7,084 nucleotides of DNA, from contig JAAXHY010000275.1 of the NCBI GenBank assembly GCA_012270665.1, positions 1 to 7,084 on the forward strand. Direction: 5' to 3'. The notes beneath the pieces were generated by a model, which worked only from the letters and a program-made list of their open reading frames with translations, was not told where the DNA came from and did no database searches. The stretch is from Dehalococcoidia bacterium (GTDB taxonomy: Bacteria > Chloroflexota > Dehalococcoidia > SAR202 > UBA11138). A program made the translations under genes and the position numbers. Numbering within the stretch: position 1 is the first letter of the stretch; each line of letters opens with the position of its first letter. Positions 5,679 through 7,084 of the stretch are shown here, one piece after another.

Positions 5679-6341
5679 TTGTCAGATTCCAACGGAATTT
5701 CCCTACTGTCTTCCTCACCGAGGCGGAGGGAGATTATCAAGTCGCTGGTGAATCCTGTGTCAATCTCAGGCTCCCGTGGCGAGGAGCCGAGGCCGTATGC
5801 GGGCGAAACCGCGGAGAAGTACGTCATACGCTCGGCGATTGCCAAGCTCGGTGAAAGGAGTTGGAGCGGCGGCGGCTTGCTGGTGAGCGCGGACACCGTT
5901 GTCGCGCTGGACGACGATATACTGGGCAAGCCGAACTCCGATGAAGATGCGCGGGATATGCTCCGGCGGCTCAGGAACCGTCGCCACCAGGTGGTCACAG
6001 GGATTGCGGTGGCGGACATTGGCTCCGGGCAACTGCGGTGCGAAGTGGAAACTTCGGACATCTACACTCGGAACTACTCTGACGAAGACATCGAAGCCTA
6101 CATAGCGAGACGGGAGCCGTTTGACAAAGCCGGAGCTTATGCCGTCCAGGACGATACATTCGACCCTGTTATCAGGGTAGTTGGATGCTACCTGAACGTC
6201 GTTGGACTACCGTTGTGTAATCTGTTGGAATCTCTGGTGAATTTGGGCGCAGAGCCCAAATTGCGGCCTCTCGACCAAATCCCTTACTATGACAGGTGTA
6301 AGGACTGTCGTTTGCAAAGCGTGTTGGGGAGTGAATCGTGA
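5679..6341 (+). CDS. maf: Maf-family nucleoside triphosphate pyrophosphatase with Cys-x2-Cys tail
   Basis: Maf proteins hydrolyse non-canonical or pyrimidine NTPs to the monophosphate and pyrophosphate, acting as house-cleaning enzymes; some affect septation. Motifs in the 220-residue product: SSSPRRRE (11-18), KYVIRSAIAK (47-56), SADTVVALDDDILGKP (70-85) with D72 and K84, HQVVTG (103-108), DKAGAYAVQD (149-158) and NVVGLPL (173-179). The DKAGAYAVQ block is closer to the dTTP/UTP-type (YhdE) subgroup, but substrate is not certain. The start must be TTG at 5679: an in-frame TGA lies two codons upstream, and CGGAG (5664-5668) is 10 nt before. The protein is about 25-30 residues longer than usual, with a C-terminal tail that contains YYDRCKDC (C207, C210), possibly a redox or metal site. 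Its stop overlaps the tatB start as GTGA, implying translational coupling. Confidence 0.92.
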   Translation: MSDSNGISLLSSSPRRREIIKSLVNPVSISGSRGEEPRPYAGETAEKYVIRSAIAKLGERSWSGGGLLVSADTVVALDDDILGKPNSDEDARDMLRRLRNRRHQVVTGIAVADIGSGQLRCEVETSDIYTRNYSDEDIEAYIARREPFDKAGAYAVQDDTFDPVIRVVGCYLNVVGLPLCNLLESLVNLGAEPKLRPLDQIPYYDRCKDCRLQSVLGSES

Positions 6342-6700
6342 TCGGGACGGGTCCTCTGGAAATCGTGGTGGTGGCGCTTATCGCATTCATCGTGCTTGGT
6401 CCTGAGCGCATGATTGACGCGGCGCGCTTCCTGGGGCGGATGGTGGGAGAAGGTCGCAGACTGGCGTCAGAGATGCCGCGCGTCGTTATGGAAGACGACG
6501 ACATCAAGGTTGTCAGCGGGGGAGAAACTATCAGTATGACTCGCGGCGCGGAGCGGAAGCCCGCCGAGACGGTTAGCGATGATTCGCAAGCTGAGGCTCG
6601 GACGGAAGATGACGGCCCCGTCGCGTTCTCACCGGATTCTGAGAGGGTTCCGCAGAGCGCTGAGGAAACTCAAGCCTCGGAGCGCCGCATGGCCCCATGA
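6338..6700 (+). CDS. tatB: TatB/TatA-like Sec-independent translocase subunit
   Basis: The 120-residue protein has the TatA/B layout: a very short N-terminus, one membrane helix (about 6-20, PLEIVVVALIAFIVL), the Gly-Pro hinge at 21-22, an amphipathic helix (about 23-46, ERMIDAARFLGRMVGEG) and a long hydrophilic tail rich in Glu, Asp and Ser (50-120). In the Tat system these subunits work with TatC to move folded proteins carrying twin-arginine signals across the cytoplasmic membrane. The acidic residue E8 in the membrane helix and the LGPERMIDAARFLG segment favour TatB over TatA, but in species with only one such protein it may do both jobs. The GTG start (6338) has GGGGAG (6326-6331) 6 nt upstream and overlaps the maf stop. 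The stop overlaps the tatC start as ATGA. Confidence 0.88.
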   Translation: MIGTGPLEIVVVALIAFIVLGPERMIDAARFLGRMVGEGRRLASEMPRVVMEDDDIKVVSGGETISMTRGAERKPAETVSDDSQAEARTEDDGPVAFSPDSERVPQSAEETQASERRMAP

Positions 6701-7084
6701 ACGACGAGCCGCTTCCCCTCAAATCGCATCTGCTGGAGCTTCGTAGCAGGTTGACGTACTCGGCAATTTCGGTAGCCTTGACCACCGGTGTCGCTTTCAT
6801 CTTCCACAGGCAGATACTTAAATTCCTGATGGGGCCCGCAAAGCAGTTCGAGGAAATCCCCATCGGCGGGCCGGTATATACCACGCTGACCGAGTTCATC
6901 AGCATCGCGTTCAAGACATCGCTGCTCGTGGGGTTGTTCGCGTCGCTTCCGTTCGTGCTGTACCAGGTGGTGAGGTTCGCCGCTCCGGGCCTGAGCAGGA
7001 CGGAGCGGCGATACCTGTACATCCTGGTGCCGGCGACCCTACTGGCGTTCATGGCGGGCGCGGCCTTCGGCTACTATGTCATGT
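6697..7084 (+). CDS. tatC: Sec-independent translocase subunit TatC (N-terminal part, cut by right edge)
   Basis: The first 129 residues are present; full TatC is about 240-260 residues with six membrane helices. TatC is the receptor for twin-arginine signal peptides. The N-terminal cytoplasmic motif SHLLELRSRL (10-19) carries the conserved E14 and R16. Membrane helices are visible at about 20-42, 67-92 and 106-129. Conserved residues F94 and E103 (YQVVRFAAPGLSRTERR) fall at the same numbers as in E. coli TatC, and TEFI at 65-68 leads into the second helix. The ATG at 6697 overlaps the tatB stop by 4 bp and has no ribosome site at normal distance (GGAG is 14 nt away), so translation is probably coupled to tatB. 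Nothing suggests it is broken before the edge. Confidence 0.95.
   Translation, partial: MNDEPLPLKSHLLELRSRLTYSAISVALTTGVAFIFHRQILKFLMGPAKQFEEIPIGGPVYTTLTEFISIAFKTSLLVGLFASLPFVLYQVVRFAAPGLSRTERRYLYILVPATLLAFMAGAAFGYYVM

Noticed and set aside
5633..6061. Ser-rich open frame of 142 codons on the minus strand
   Set aside because: Antisense to maf, which has all its motifs; Ser/Arg-rich composition is typical of a reverse-strand shadow.
6573..7052. Open frame of 159 codons on the minus strand
   Set aside because: Antisense to tatB and tatC, both clearly real; no recognisable domain.

Overview
The window is about 7.1 kb of ordinary bacterial chromosome with moderate GC. It is gene-dense, apart from one AT-rich intergenic stretch of about 450 bp. 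GTG and TTG starts, short leaders and TTGACN / TATAGT-type promoters are visible. Gene content (a class III CoA-transferase beside an electron-transfer flavoprotein subunit, a stand-alone lipoyl synthase, and a TatB-like/TatC pair behind an RNA methyltransferase and a Maf protein) is compatible with an uncultivated Chloroflexota of the SAR202/Dehalococcoidia type. That assignment is an inference from flavour and gene set only; no marker here proves it. No tRNA, rRNA, CRISPR array, transposase or phage gene was seen.

Layout. (1) 1-1887, minus strand: the N-terminal part of electron transfer flavoprotein beta (etfB, running off the left edge) with its own promoter, preceded in transcription order by a CaiB/BaiF-type CoA-transferase. 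Together they suggest acyl-CoA activation and oxidation, with electrons passed to ETF. (2) 1888-2342: AT-rich intergenic region, then a hairpin-rich stretch leading into a small plus-strand protein with two Cys-rich zinc-binding sites (2343-2768). A strong hairpin just after its stop looks like a terminator. (3) 2901-3343: a near-consensus sigma70 promoter, a possible leaderless 37-codon upstream ORF, and a 99-aa protein that looks like two tandem desulforedoxin-type folds that have lost their metal-binding cysteines. (4) 3358-4248, minus strand: lipoyl synthase LipA, tail to tail with the small gene. (5) 4355-7084, plus strand: a tight operon of an RlmD/TrmA-family rRNA uracil-C5 methyltransferase, a Maf nucleotide pyrophosphatase, a TatB/TatA-like protein and TatC (running off the right edge). 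The last three genes overlap by 4 bp at each junction.

Most of the window is well-known housekeeping and central-metabolism machinery. The parts that deserve a second look are the Cys-less tandem desulforedoxin-like protein with its leaderless upstream ORF, the orphan double-zinc-site protein with its hairpin-rich upstream region, and the Cys-x2-Cys tail on Maf. No convincing new multi-gene system is visible.
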